This document shows positions 1 to 10,505 of a DNA stretch of 64,000 nt, in pieces. Below the pieces are notes generated by a model. That model ran no database searches. It worked only from the letters and a program-made list of their open reading frames with translations, and was not told the origin of the DNA. The stretch's first letter is position 1; every line of letters begins with the position of its first letter. Source of the DNA: Branchipolynoe longqiensis (lineage: Eukaryota > Annelida > Polychaeta > Phyllodocida > Polynoidae); the NCBI GenBank assembly GCA_030323885.1, contig CM059187.1, positions 83,598,027 to 83,662,026 on the forward strand, given 5' to 3'. A program made the translations under genes and the position numbers.

Positions 1-110
1 TCTGGTGTCCCTTAGTGGTTGGGTTAGATGCTTAATGTCTTGGCTATATCCATATGCTAATGCTTTTAGGTGGATTATCCTTCTGTTTTCTAGTAGCTTG
101 AAGACATTGT
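1..110 (-). mobile_element. LINE fragment (RT C-terminal part)
   Basis: This piece closely matches 20555-20670, which encodes the end of a non-LTR reverse transcriptase on the minus strand. It is the edge of another copy of the same LINE family. Similarity fades near base 105, and the rest lies outside the window. Confidence 0.7.
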
Positions 111-1200
111 GAAGGCATATAACCGCATTTCATGTGTCATGAATGGTAGTTGGAACACAATTTTAGTGTTCAATTGTCTAAATCTTTAAAGTACATGCAG
201 TTATAAGTTATAGATATAATTCTGCCGATTCTAGTGATACCAAATTTATCTCTATATCTTAAATAGAGGCTGAGATATGGCATTTTGAAATGTCCATGAA
301 AATATTACTTTTATTCTTAGGTAGTAAATCTAACTGAAAGTGAAATGCAAATATACATTTCAAAAATCAGTTTGGAGTACCTAGGTATCTATATACTTAT
401 CCCCACTAACGGAAGAATTATTGGATAGTGATAAGACCGTTATCATGTGCAATAAGATCTGGAGTGCCCCCCCCCACCCCAACCCATGGGGGTGGGGGGT
501 CCCAGCATGCACCACTCACCTCCTGCGTGGAGCTTGACACCCGACTCGCTCGGAAGTTGTTTTTTAAATAAAGGAGTTGGGGTCTTTTTATACCTCCAAC
601 TCATATCGCGCTACTTGTTCATATGTCTTTGCATCTTGTTATATATTATCTTCTATGTTACATATATACTTACCTCCACCGAGGGAAGAATTATTATAGA
701 TTCATTATCTACGTTTCTGATGCAATCACTCCATCCGCAACTACGTGGATATGTGGCTCCTTGCCTGATAGGTCAGTGCAAACTACGTATGACCAGTTTG
801 TCTGAGAACAACTCACAGACAATATTGATATGTGACATTGCATTCAAGCAGCCTATTGGTACCACCATGACTTGTGTTCATTCACGCCAATATTTATTCA
901 TCAAACTGGTGGAACTGCGTCTTAGTAACACACACTCCATCTAGAATGCTTGCTTGCACACCCAGCCTCCGATAAGGCTCATGAGACAGATGCATTGCTA
1001 ACCTGCTAACCCTGCCACCACTTACAGCTCCCATAATCCCTACAAACGAAATTCCAGAATACCTTACAATGTCGCGCAACAGTGGGAGGACTCAAACCGA
1101 CATGTCTGCCATTCTGGGGTGAATTTAATACACTTATGAAACTGCACTGTACGTTTGGGGTTTTTTCAAGGGATGTGAGGCAAACAAAATGGAACATAAT
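111..1200. other. No gene recognised; AT-rich spacer
   Basis: Contains a short C-run/G-run inverted pair at about 468-500. Open frames here (for example 486-944) have no recognisable domain and no coding-like composition. The 900-1080 part resembles a decayed tRNA-derived SINE on the minus strand, too worn to delimit. Confidence 0.5.
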
Positions 1201-1204
1201 GCCT

Positions 1205-1280
1205 ACGTCAGATTCGAACCCACGATTCTACCATTCTGGAGTGAGGCGTTCTAAGTATTAGGCTACAGTGGCTGGCTTCC
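1205..1280 (-). repeat. Degenerate tRNA-derived SINE (family 2)
   Basis: Read on the minus strand it has an A-box-like stretch and a B box GGGTTCGAATCTG, in the same order as the better copies at 60034-60245 and 60765-60960. The 3' body is not recognisable. Confidence 0.4.
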
Positions 1281-1520
1281 TGATATGATGCCACTTATCT
1301 GCCTACACTCTTGCATATACATCTTGTGGCTCCCCCTGTGGAGGCCAGCATTATTACAAGTACAATTGTATATCAATATGAGCTCGGACGGTCAAATGTT
1401 AATATGCATATATCTGTGACACTCAGGATAATACGTGATCATGTAACTGATCTCGCTGATACCTGATTGACGCTGATTCACACCAGAGGTTGGATAGGTG
1501 TTGCTTCTCCCTATGTAAAT

Positions 1521-1855
1521 ACCGGGCGTTGTGGCAGAATCTGTAGAGCGTGCGCCTCGTGTGCAAAGGTCGGGAGTTTGGTTCCCGGTCGAGTCAAACC
1601 AATGACTTATCAAATGTACACCTGTCGCTACCTAGCCTGTCGTTTAGCATTAATACGATAGCGCAAGGATCGGTTTGCTTAGTGTCAGGATAATGTGACT
1701 GAGTGGGATATCGGGTCAGGGTACCAGTGGCATGATTCCCCATTGGGGCCGCGTTATAAAGTATCCATGAGTGTGCACCGTCACAAGTCGGTAGCTGTCC
1801 TGATATGACCTTAGATGTTGCCAAGACGCAAAACTCCAACAACCAACCAATCATC
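1521..1855 (+). repeat. SINE family 1, head type a
   Basis: tRNA-like head (A box around TAGAGCGTGCGCC, B box GTTTGGTTCCCGG), then the shared body and the tail ending in a gene-poor AACTCCAACAACCAACC motif. The same body recurs more than fifteen times in the window in both orientations. It is a Pol III-derived retroposon that would rely on a LINE for mobility. Confidence 0.85.
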
Positions 1856-2232
1856 TGTATATCATGATTGCATTAGTATGCGCCCCACAGTCCCCCTACA
1901 TACTACTTATGACTTATGCTTTTCCCTGGGCACCAATCAAACAGCCGAGCGCTGGCCAATTGCCGCTATGGCCCGTGCGCATGCTCGGGACGCAGGCCCA
2001 GTGCGCAAGCCCGGTGCGTAGACCCAGTGCGCAGGCTCAGACTTGGTCCAGACCCACTGGGGACTGGTAGATACATTTAGAGACAGGTGAGCCAGGCGGT
2101 CGCCATCAATGGATCACGGCCCACTTGCAGTTACCGCGCTTAATATAGCTCAATAAACCAATGACCTAATGGGGGGGCGGGGGGGAGGGGGAGCCAGTGT
2201 GGAGAGGTAGTTAGTTATCCCTTGAGAAATAA

Positions 2233-2990
2233 AGTACCTAGCAAGTTATAAGATATGTGAATAGAATCAATAAAGCTGGAATACTATTCAACATGAAGAT
2301 GAATGCCAGGAATACCAAAACAATGGTTATAAGTAAAATGAGAGATAAACCAAATATCAATATAACCATAGATGGCACAAACATAGAACAAGTATCCGAA
2401 TTCATATATCTCGGACAAAAGATTACAAATGATGGGAGATGTGAGGAAGAAATTAAGAGAAGGATAACAATAGCCCAAACAACATTCTCCAAAATGTTTA
2501 GAGTGTTAACATCAAGTAAGATACTAATACATACAAGGAAACGTATTCTTCAGTGTTATGTGTGGTCAACTCTAATGTATGGGGCTGAGACATGGACAAT
2601 CTCTAAGAAAATGTACAAATGTTTACCAGCATTTGAGATGTGGACTTGTCGAAGGATGATGAAAATATCATGGACAAAGAAGATCACCAACAAAGAAGTT
2701 CTCAGAAAAATTTTAAATAAGAAAAGCTTGTTTGCCACTATACAGACAAAGAAACTTATTTATTTTGGCCACATCATTTGTCAGAGTTCAATATACCGTA
2801 CATTGTTGGAAGGGAAGGTGAATGGCAGCAGATGGAGAGGAAGACCAAGAACATCATGGTTTACAAATATTTCACAGTGGACAGGCTTGAATTATTCACA
2901 GTCTATCAGAACAGCACACCATCAGGACAAGTGGAGAACCATTGCATCCAACCCTCAACTAGAGGACGGAACTATTGATTGATTGAGCTA
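2233..2990 (+). pseudogene. RTE-like non-LTR reverse transcriptase, 3' end
   Basis: An open frame of 241 codons (2257-2982) encodes the C-terminal part of a LINE reverse transcriptase. Visible family marks are a YLGQKIT motif, LMYGAETWT (LYGAETW box), FEMWTCRRMMKISW, YFGHII and RGRPRTSW, in the order typical of RTE and related clades. The catalytic YADD box and the endonuclease lie upstream and are missing, so this is a 5'-truncated insertion, the usual product of target-primed reverse transcription. It ends with a stop codon within a short ATTG repeat (2975-2986), like the simple-repeat 3' tails of RTE elements. The frame is uninterrupted, which suggests a fairly young copy. An R4/Dong-type assignment is an alternative. 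Confidence 0.8.
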
Positions 2991-3004
2991 GTTATGCCCT
3001 GTTG

Positions 3005-3355
3005 AGCAGATGGAATGGCCGAATGAGTTGAGCGTCCGTCTCCCGTTTTGATAGATCATGGGAATCGATCCCACGGGTTACGAACCCTGGTCAAGTCAGA
3101 CCAATGACTTAAAAATGTATTCTTGTCGCTTCCTAGACAGCTGCTCGGCCTTATTAGGATAGGGCAAAGACCGGTTGGTTCAATGTCAAGATAAGGTTGA
3201 CTGAGTAGGATATCAGGTGATGGTGCTGATGACTTGGTCTCCCAGTGGGCCAGCACTATAAAGTCGCCATGAGTTCACACTGTCACAAGTCGGTACCCGT
3301 CATGATATGACCTTAGATGTTGCCAGGACGTTAAACTCCAACAACTATCCAACCA
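3005..3355 (+). repeat. SINE family 1, head type b
   Basis: Starts with a tRNA-like head beginning GATGGAATGGCCGAATGAG and a B box near ACGGGTTACGAACC. It then carries the same body and tail as the head-a copies, from GAGTCAGACCAATGACTTA to the CCAACAACTATCCAACC end. Confidence 0.85.
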
Positions 3356-4007
3356 AGTAATGCCCTGAGAAATAACGTATCCCCAAGTAAAATATTTAAA
3401 AACTGCTACACGTGGGTGATTGCGGTTGAGCTTTTATGGCTCATGTCAATCCAAATGGCCACCCATTCATGACAGATGTGCACTCTTGGCGGTTTAAGCT
3501 TGTTCAGAGTGGTAATCTAACGAGGTATTCTTCTGCAGTATCATGACTCGATATCCCTCTGAGCAACATTATCCTGACAACAGAGCCAGCCAGTGTCAGG
3601 CGATGTAGCAGCAAAATGTCAATGTTTGTAAGTCTGCTCTGACTTGCCCAGAGGGTCGATTGCACGACCTGGTACACCGGAAGTGGACACTGACCACCAC
3701 ATCCGGTGAAGCCAGCGTTTCGCAGTTCTTGTATTTATTCACCTAACAAATCTTTCCATTAATTACTTTAATCCACTCCTGAACAACCACGCTTTAATCC
3801 CTAAGTTCTTAATCTCTTGTGGATTTTGGTGTCTGGGTTTTTTTCTTTGCCTTTTGATCTGAATTAGCTGAGATTACAAAACGAGCAAATTGTGGGTTTC
3901 TGGGCTTTGAAATTGGATATTCTGTTTGTTCCTAGTCTGTGATGCGCCGCTGTTTTGGAGAGTCTCATTCCCGGAGCCTCCTGTGGCTGAGCTAGTCGTG
4001 TCAGGTG

Positions 4008-4322
4008 ACTGACATGGCCGACTACCTGGTCCCTGACCGCACGCGGCTTCCCGTGTTGAAGGTCTGGAGTTCGATTTCCGGTCAAATGACTTACAAAATT
4101 GGTCTCTGTTGCTACCTAGCCTGGCGCTATACATTTGTAGTATAGGGCAAGGATTGGTTCGGTCAGTATCAGGTTAATGTGACTGAGTGGGAATTTGATT
4201 CATGGTGCGGCGGTCTGGTCTCCCAGTGGGGCAGCACTATAAAAGCGGCCATGAGTGTGCACGGTACCAATCTTGATATGACCTTAGATGTTGCCAGCAC
4301 GTAAAACTGCAACAAATAGAAA
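4008..4322 (+). repeat. SINE family 1 copy, diverged head
   Basis: Body and tail match the family; the head has a B box GGAGTTCGATTTCC. It is complete to the tail AAAACTGCAACAAAT. Confidence 0.75.
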
Positions 4323-4604
4323 CAAAGCTCTGCTCTGTGTAGTTATTTTGCCCAATTAGTGTATACACAAACCCCTACTGCTGATATTAATATTGCAATA
4401 GTATTGGGAGATGATTTAACACCATTCAGGTTTTCAATTGAAGAGCGGGGAAAAAATGTATAATCGATCTTCAGATCAAAGCGATTTCAACTACATTGCC
4501 ATTAGCCAGGATGTGGTGGTGGCATCGTTCATTGGTATCTGTCTCTGTCTGTATTTAATACCGGACCTGGTGGCAGAGCACAGGCTTCCTATGTGGATTT
4601 GTTT

Positions 4605-5205
4605 GTTGTTTTACATCCGAGCAACATCTGAGGTAATATCAGGATGGGTGCCGACTTGTGACAGTGCACTCTCATGGCGATTTTATAGTGCTGTCCTACT
4701 TGGAAACCAGGCCATCGGCACCATGACCTGGTATCCCACTCAGTCACATTATCCCGACACTGAGCACACCAGTCCTTGCCTTGTCCTAATAATGCCGAGC
4801 GCCTGGCTAGGAAGCAATAAGTATCAGTTTTTAAGTCATTGGTTTCACTCAAAAGGTTGGGAGTTTGAATCATAGCCGAGTCAAACATGTGACTTATAAA
4901 ATTGAGGCATGTCAGTGCCTATCCTAGAGCTCAACATTAATAGAATAGAAATAGCACTGATTAGCACAGTATCAGGATAACATGACTGAGTGGGATATCG
5001 AGTCATGGTGCTGGTGGCCTGGTTTCCCAACGGAACAACACTATAAAGTCACCATGGGGTTGCATTATCACCAGTCGATGCCCATCATCATAATACCTTA
5101 GATGGTGCTAGGACATTAAATATCAACAAACAACCAAGTCAGTACCAGTCCTCATATGACCTCAGGTATTGCTAGGATGCAAAACAACAAACAAACAGCC
5201 TAGTC
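4605..5205. repeat. Head-to-head inverted pair of SINE family 1
   Basis: A minus-strand copy (about 4605-4880) abuts a plus-strand copy (about 4862-5150). They meet at their heads and share the segment around 4862-4885. A third partial tail follows at 5140-5205. The pair could form a cruciform or a hairpin transcript. The 145-codon frame at 4438-4875 is a by-product of the repeat. Confidence 0.7.
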
Positions 5206-5591
5206 AAAACAAGATTTATTCTGTTCTGCTTTATATATTATGGAACACCACGTCCCAGCTCAGCTGCCTCTTGCCATCACCCGTGCTGTAATATATGCTA
5301 ATGAGACATGTGACCATCCGTGAGGAGTGACGTCACTGGAGTACAATAAACACTCGGTGGCACGTCAGTACAGTCTAGATGGCTGCCAGCTCAGGTTGAG
5401 TTAATGAAGCATGATCGGCCACTCTATAGATCTGTGCCGGTAGCAAAAGCAGATGGAGGCCTGCACACATTGCTGATTAGGGATCTGGCTATCTGTACAG
5501 TCGAACAAAGTCAGAGCCGACTGTGGCTGGACTCAGCTGAATGTCAATCAGGGCAGCAGCCATTTTTAATCTTCTTTATTCTTCATCTTGG
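5206..5591. other. No gene recognised
   Basis: Spacer between SINEs and the nested MITE. The 63-codon frame at 5404-5595 has no recognisable domain and runs into the MITE end. Confidence 0.4.
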
Positions 5592-5595
5592 TTAA

Positions 5596-6498
5596 AGGCC
5601 CGTTTATACTTTTGACGGCGTGTGACGGCGCAACACGGCGCAAGCCAATGTACCCATTTAGACTTTACGTCGGCGCTTGACGGTGTTATACCCCTGTCAC
5701 ACTACGACGTAACGAGCCAACGTGAGGCTAACGTGGTCATTTTTCGTCATTACGTTGGGTTACGTTATGATGACGTCAGAATGACGTTAAAATGACGTCG
5801 AGCTACGTCACATTACATCGTGTTACGTCGAGCTACGTCAAGGTTTTGGACATGTTCAAAACTTTTGACGTAGGTCGAACATAAGGGTTTACGTTCGCCG
5901 TACGTTCTGTTCACGTTCAGTGAACGTCAATGACGTTAAACGGACATTATTCCAACGCTGCTCACTATGTTCAACTATGTTCCACTACGTTGACCCACAT
6001 TAAAACGAGTGCAAATGCCCAGGAGAACGTCAGGAGAATGTCAGGAGAACGTCAGGAGAACATCAGGAGAACGTCAGGAGAACGTCAGGAGAACGTGCAT
6101 TCAATGTACGTTCAACGTCTCATGACGTATGTAACGTAACGTAACGTTCTTCTTGTGATGGAATAACGTTCATAACGTTCCGTTAGCGTAATGACGTTGT
6201 CCTCTCTCGTTGAATCACGGTATCACTACGCTTTACCGATGTTACGCTCTCATCCACTACGCTGCATCCACGTTCAACGTATGCCCAAATTTGCATACTA
6301 CGCCGAGAAGTTCAACGTTCTTCACGTTCTCCCTACGCTGACGTCATTACGTCGTAGTGTGACAGGGCCATTAGATGGCGCAACATGGCGCAAGCGTTGA
6401 CCAGAGTATGTTGAACTTTAGAACGTTCTGCGCCATCATATGACGCTAACCGGCATAAAGTTGATGGTGTCACACACCGTCAAAACTATAAACGGGCC
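5596..6498. mobile_element. MITE with AGGCCCGTTTATA termini, interrupted
   Basis: Left end AGGCCCGTTTATACTTTTGA and right end (reverse complement) AGGCCCGTTTATAGTTTTGA form an inverted repeat that extends further. TTAA lies on both sides (5592-5595 and 6499-6502). The body iterates a GACGGCGCAAC-like word. The element at 5689-6370 sits inside it. No coding capacity is seen, so it must move by a transposase supplied elsewhere. Confidence 0.8.
5689..6370. mobile_element. ACGT-word MITE, copy A1 (nested)
   Basis: Terminal inverted repeats TACCCCTGTCACACTACGAC and TGGCCCTGTCACACTACGAC. TTA is duplicated on both sides (5686-5688, 6371-6373), and removing the element restores the host MITE. The interior is packed with ACGTCA/AACGTT/TACGTC variants and holds about seven tandem units of CAGGAGAACGT at 6013-6092. 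A second copy is at 17917-18569. The TTA target suggests a PIF/Harbinger-type transposase, which is an inference from target length only. Confidence 0.85.
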
Positions 6499-6732
6499 TT
6501 AACGCACTAATGTTGTCAATAAATGGAAGATGGGGCGGTATGTAAGAGCGGGACCATGTCTATTGGTATTTAGTCTGCTGTACACTTGGGAGTAGTTGCT
6601 TAGACTGAATGCCACAGAGTGTGTGGCACGAAGGGGGCCAGCTGAGGGGGGGGGGGGGCACTCCACCAATGCGCCGATGGAGGAAGTAGCAAAGTACAGC
6701 AAAACGTAGTTAGAATATCCTTACACTGGTAT

Positions 6733-6816
6733 TGTTGGGACCCGAATAAAGCGATCGATATAGCGGCGTGGTCAATCTGTGGAGGGGTCGATATAGAGAG
6801 GTTCTGCTGTATATAA
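6733..6816. mobile_element. Right end of a mariner-like MITE
   Basis: Matches the right half of 15342-15537 (shared GGGACCCGAATAAAGCGATC and GAGAGGTTYTRCTGTA). The left end is missing. Confidence 0.6.
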
Positions 6817-7620
6817 TATGTTCCCCTAGCATTTATACTTGTATAATGTGTTATGCATCACACAAAGATACAGCTCACGTAGCAGATACACATTAATATA
6901 TATGCAACACGAATACAACATCTCACGTCGAAGAAAGAATATATAATTAGTGGCATTAATATATTATACTTATCACAGATACACCAAAAATACTACAGAC
7001 AGAGTTAATAACTGACCTAGATTATATGCCTCAAGTGGATTATAATATATTCCATGGTGGACTACATCTGGCCATACATCATATACTTATACTGACTCTT
7101 GGGTGGTTTGTAAGCTTGATGGTTACAGTCTGCAGCACTGAAGCAATATAGAATGGCACCGATAAATTGGTCCGTTCTTCGGAATGAAGATTTAACTTCA
7201 GGTGGGGCGGTTGTAGAAGTCAGGGGTACTTTACAACAATAATGATGATTTGTTGGAGCGGTACCGGATCACCAGTCCGATTGTAGGTGTGCACTCATGT
7301 CCAGTAGCTGATCGGTCAGGAGGAAGGGACGGGAAAAGGTGGGATCTGGAGGCAAGAACAAAGTGAATCAGTGAAAAAGGAACAGGGCCCCACCCAAGCA
7401 AACAACTCCCAATATACTTATAATATGTATTGAACATGCGTAGTATGTATATTAGCAACTGTTTTCAAGACGCAGGTATTTCGCTGTTGTAGCTATTATG
7501 TTTATATTCTATAGGAATTGCAACCAATAATAGTTAGGTTTTTCTTCAAAGAAAACTCCAACTTAATAAATCGGCAAAGAAGCTACACTGCAGTTGTGAT
7601 GCGCGAAAAGGAAGAGAGGA
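6817..7620. other. No gene recognised
   Basis: AT-rich spacer. The 75-codon minus frame at 7231-7458 shows no domain. Confidence 0.4.
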
Positions 7621-7643
7621 GGCGGGGGTGGAAATAAGGCGTC

Positions 7644-9620
7644 TTTATTTACGCCTCAGACAGAGCATACAGGTCATACAGAGTAACAAGAGGACAAATA
7701 GAAGTAAATAAGGAATAATCTGATAAATGTAAGGAAGCTCATGAGGAGCGGAGTAATGAAGAAGTTCAGTTAATCAAGTGTCAGTGGAGTGAGGGGGTGC
7801 CGAGGAGCCCTCCACCAAAAGGCGGAGAGGGCTCGCGGCGCGCCCGAGGGTGCGAGGCGGAGCAGGTGGGGTGGGCCGGCCGAGAGGTGGGCCGCGTCGG
7901 GGGTCAGGCTCCCTCTGGGGGCGGCGAGTGTCCGGGGCCTGCGTCGACAGGGAGCGGGCGGCCAAAAAGGAGGAGGCCCGCTCCTTGGCGGGATCCGGTG
8001 AGGAGGTCCGACGAGGGTCGAGCAGGGGGGCAGCGAAGTCCTCAGGGCTGGGTGGGGTGGTGGTCGGGGTCTGGGCGGGGGTGTTGTTGAAGGCGGTGTC
8101 GTGAGGGTCGGCGGCAGAGGGTTCCTCGTGAGGCTGGGCTGGGATGTGGTCCGAGGCGTGAGGCCCGAGGTGATGATCCCCGGCTGGGACTATGCGGCGC
8201 TGCGATCGGTGGTCGCTGGGAGGCTGTCGGTGGAGGTCGCGGGGCTGTCGGCAGTGGTGAGGGTGAGGCGCCGGGAAGGGCCCCCGGGCCGGCCGGGGGG
8301 AGGCCGGCGGATCAAAAATCCGCCGAGGTGGGGGGGGTCTGGCGCTCACGGGCTTGCTTGGTTATGCATTCGGCCTCGCAGTGCATAGTGAGTATGCGCC
8401 TCACGTTCGCGCAGTAGGCGCATGCGTGACGGCGCCTGTCCCCCGCCTCGCCGTGGGCCTCCCCGACGGGGGCCCGATCGCACGAGGCGGGGTCCCGGTT
8501 CCAGGCCGGGCAGGGAGCCCCGTGAGTGTGCCTGTCGTAGGTGACTCGGGCGTCGGCTTGGACTCGGGGGAGGTGTGGGCCTCGGTGTGGAGGGTCGAGT
8601 GGGCGGGCGGGGGTGCTGGCGGCTTGGTGGTCGGGCATGGCGATACACTCGACTCTCAGGAGGTTGATAGCTACTGGGTCATGCCACCCGTGGGGGAGTC
8701 GACCGTCCGCGATCCAGGTGAATACGGTCTCGGAGTACCGACGGACGGTCTCCCAGGGGTAGGTGAGGTTGTCCCGGGAGACTGTAAGGTGGTGGTGGTG
8801 GAGTCCCTGGGCGGAGTGGGCGGGGAAATCGGGATGGTCGATGAGGGTGAGAAGGGCGAGGGCGTACTCGTCCTTCGTTGCCTCGCCCCTCTTGACCGGT
8901 GTTCTCTCCGGCCCCCTCTGCACCAGGTCGGAGGGAAATATATAGTCGGCCGGGATACCTTGGCGGCTCACGGAGCGTCGCGCCTCGGCGGAGGCCAAGA
9001 TGTCCCGGACGGCGTCGGCCGCGGAGGCGGGGCTGTACCGGGTGGGTTCCTCCTGGTAGGCCCGGGACGTGGTGGGCGCGGCTTGTGTAGCAAGGTGCCG
9101 GTACCTCTCGTATTCCGGGTGCGCCGCCCCGGGCAGGGTCGCCTGAGGCGGCGGCGGGGGGCGGGCTGTGGCGGTGGTGCGCGCCCGAGGCGCTGGGGCG
9201 GCCGCGGAGGGGCGGGCGGCCTGGGCGGGCGCCGGGGCGGTCTCCAGGGCCTCCATCCGGGCGTGAATGTCGGCTGCATTCTGGCGCACCTCGGCGGACA
9301 TCTGGCGCTGCTCGAGGCGGATGCACTGGAGTGCCTCGAGTATTGCCGAGATCTCGGCGCCCGAGGTGCGGTCCAGGGCGCCGCGGGGGACGCCGTAGCG
9401 GAGGCCAGGGACTCGTCCCGCCGGGGCGTTGAAGATGGCCCCGGGGTGCGGGGGGCGGCCCGGGAGCCCTTCCGTCCTCGTCCCTTCCCTCGAGGCATGG
9501 TGTAGAGTGAGGTGGAGCAGCAATCCGAGGTGGAAATCCAAAAGGTGAAAAGGCAGAGAGCTGGGAGACGGCAGGAGGGCGAGTGCCTGAGGGAGGCCGG
9601 CGGGCGACCTTATAAGGGAG
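7644..9620 (-). mobile_element. GC-rich retroelement-like transcription unit
   Basis: A sharp compositional island (about 7790-9830, visibly GC- and CpG-rich against AT-rich flanks) contains minus-strand open frames. Read on the minus strand it has a TATA-like TTATAAGG at 9608-9615 upstream of the frames and an AATAAA signal at 7644-7649 downstream. I found no long terminal repeats, reverse transcriptase or integrase around it, so it looks like a partial or non-autonomous retroelement, or a domesticated gag-like gene. Confidence 0.45.
7774..8349 (-). CDS. Pro/Arg-rich open frame overlapping the gag-like ORF
   Basis: A 191-codon frame with no ATG at its upstream edge (GTG at 8349). It overlaps the 3' end of the gag-like frame by 38 bases and ends 125 bases before the AATAAA. 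It is rich in Pro, Arg, Ala and His and shows no recognisable domain. It could be a frameshift extension of the upstream ORF, or simply open because the island is GC-rich and stop codons are rare. Confidence 0.25.
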   Translation of the reverse strand: MSARPPPPRRIFDPPASPRPARGPFPAPHPHHCRQPRDLHRQPPSDHRSQRRIVPAGDHHLGPHASDHIPAQPHEEPSAADPHDTAFNNTPAQTPTTTPPSPEDFAAPLLDPRRTSSPDPAKERASSFLAARSLSTQAPDTRRPQREPDPRRGPPLGRPTPPAPPRTLGRAASPLRLLVEGSSAPPHSTDT

Positions 9621-9829
9621 GAGGGACGGGCGACAGCAGGTGAGTGTGAAAGCTGCCGGCCCGGGGGAGGGCGAGAGGTGGCGAGCAGCGGCGTCGGGTG
9701 AGGCGTGAGTGCTGCGCGACGCGGAGGGCGGGGGAGGTGGCGGCGCGCCGCGCCGTCTGCCGAGGTGAGAAAGCAGCGCGACAGCACGGGGCGGGGGAGG
9801 GTCTCTTCCTCTCCTCGCATCAAACGCAA
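8312..9829 (-). CDS. Gag/ORF1-like protein with coiled coil and Cys/His C-terminus
   Basis: A 505-codon open frame. The first 110 or so residues are Pro/Arg-rich and probably upstream read-through, because the TATA-like box lies inside them. An ATG at 9498, in another frame, is the nearest start downstream of the TATA box, so a frameshift near 9490 is possible. From about residue 158 to 196 there is a heptad-like coiled coil (SAILEALQCIRLEQRQ), then a Pro/Ala linker. An aromatic/charged core at 320-390 includes YPWETVRRYSETVF. The C-terminal Cys/His cluster has C440, C450, H468, C470, C473, H483, C484 and C488. Coiled coil plus core plus C-terminal Cys/His cluster is the layout of structural ORFs of LTR or tyrosine-recombinase (DIRS-like) retroelements. 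The exact class is uncertain. Confidence 0.5.
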   Translation of the reverse strand: MRLMRGEEETLPRPVLSRCFLTSADGAARRHLPRPPRRAALTPHPTPLLATSRPPPGRQLSHSPAVARPSSLIRSPAGLPQALALLPSPSSLPFHLLDFHLGLLLHLTLHHASREGTRTEGLPGRPPHPGAIFNAPAGRVPGLRYGVPRGALDRTSGAEISAILEALQCIRLEQRQMSAEVRQNAADIHARMEALETAPAPAQAARPSAAAPAPRARTTATARPPPPPQATLPGAAHPEYERYRHLATQAAPTTSRAYQEEPTRYSPASAADAVRDILASAEARRSVSRQGIPADYIFPSDLVQRGPERTPVKRGEATKDEYALALLTLIDHPDFPAHSAQGLHHHHLTVSRDNLTYPWETVRRYSETVFTWIADGRLPHGWHDPVAINLLRVECIAMPDHQAASTPARPLDPPHRGPHLPRVQADARVTYDRHTHGAPCPAWNRDPASCDRAPVGEAHGEAGDRRRHACAYCANVRRILTMHCEAECITKQARERQTPPTSADF

Positions 9830-9834
9830 TGCTT

Positions 9835-10178
9835 CGCATTACGACCAATGCATTTCATTTGGGTGCAATAATCATCTTGCCTTTAAAGTGGCACGATAGA
9901 TGTTAGAAGTGAATTAAATCTTGAGAAATGAGAATAGGAAAAGAAAAGCTATGATGTCCTCACATGATTAATAATCCTCAGAATATTAATAAGTTTTTAT
10001 TTTAATCACATAATTCCAGGATCAAAGGACAGGTTTCTGACTCAGAAAGTCGGCTAAGCCTGTGATTTATTTCAAAAGGCTGTTTGTTTGGTTTAGGACT
10101 TTCTTTTTTATTATTAATATATGTGTTTATAATACCATGATACTATGTCTGCCTATATTGTCAGTAGAAACAAACCGG
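9835..10178. other. No gene recognised
   Basis: AT-rich spacer following an abrupt drop in GC content. Confidence 0.4.
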
Positions 10179-10179
10179 G

Positions 10180-10505
10180 TGCGGTGCCCTAATCGATAGA
10201 GCGTGGGCCTCGCGCGTGGAAGGTTGGGAGTTCGGTTCCCGATCGAACCAAACCAATGACTTATCAAATTGATTCTGGTCGCTTCCTAGCCTGGCGCTCG
10301 GCATTAATAGGATGGGGCAAGGACTGGTTGGCTCAGCATCAGGATAATGTGACTGAGTGGGATATTGGGTCATGGTGCACACAACCTGCTTAACCAATGA
10401 GGCAGCACTATTAAGTCACCATGAGTGCACACTATAACAAGTTGGTACCCGTCATGATATGACCTCAGATGTTGCCAAGACGTAAAACTCCAACAACCAA
10501 CCACT
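10180..10505 (+). repeat. SINE family 1, head type a (full length)
   Basis: Head GGTGCGGTGCCCTAATCGAT with B box GGAGTTCGGTTCCCG, full body and tail. One of the best preserved copies. Confidence 0.85.

Noticed and set aside
8354..9505. 383-codon open frame on the + strand
   Set aside because: It lies antisense to the gag-like frame in GC-rich DNA where stop codons are rare; Gly/Arg/Val composition and no domain.
8679..9848. 389-codon minus-strand frame
   Set aside because: Alternative frame of the same GC-rich island, Pro/Arg low complexity; the overlapping frame has the coiled coil and Cys/His cluster.
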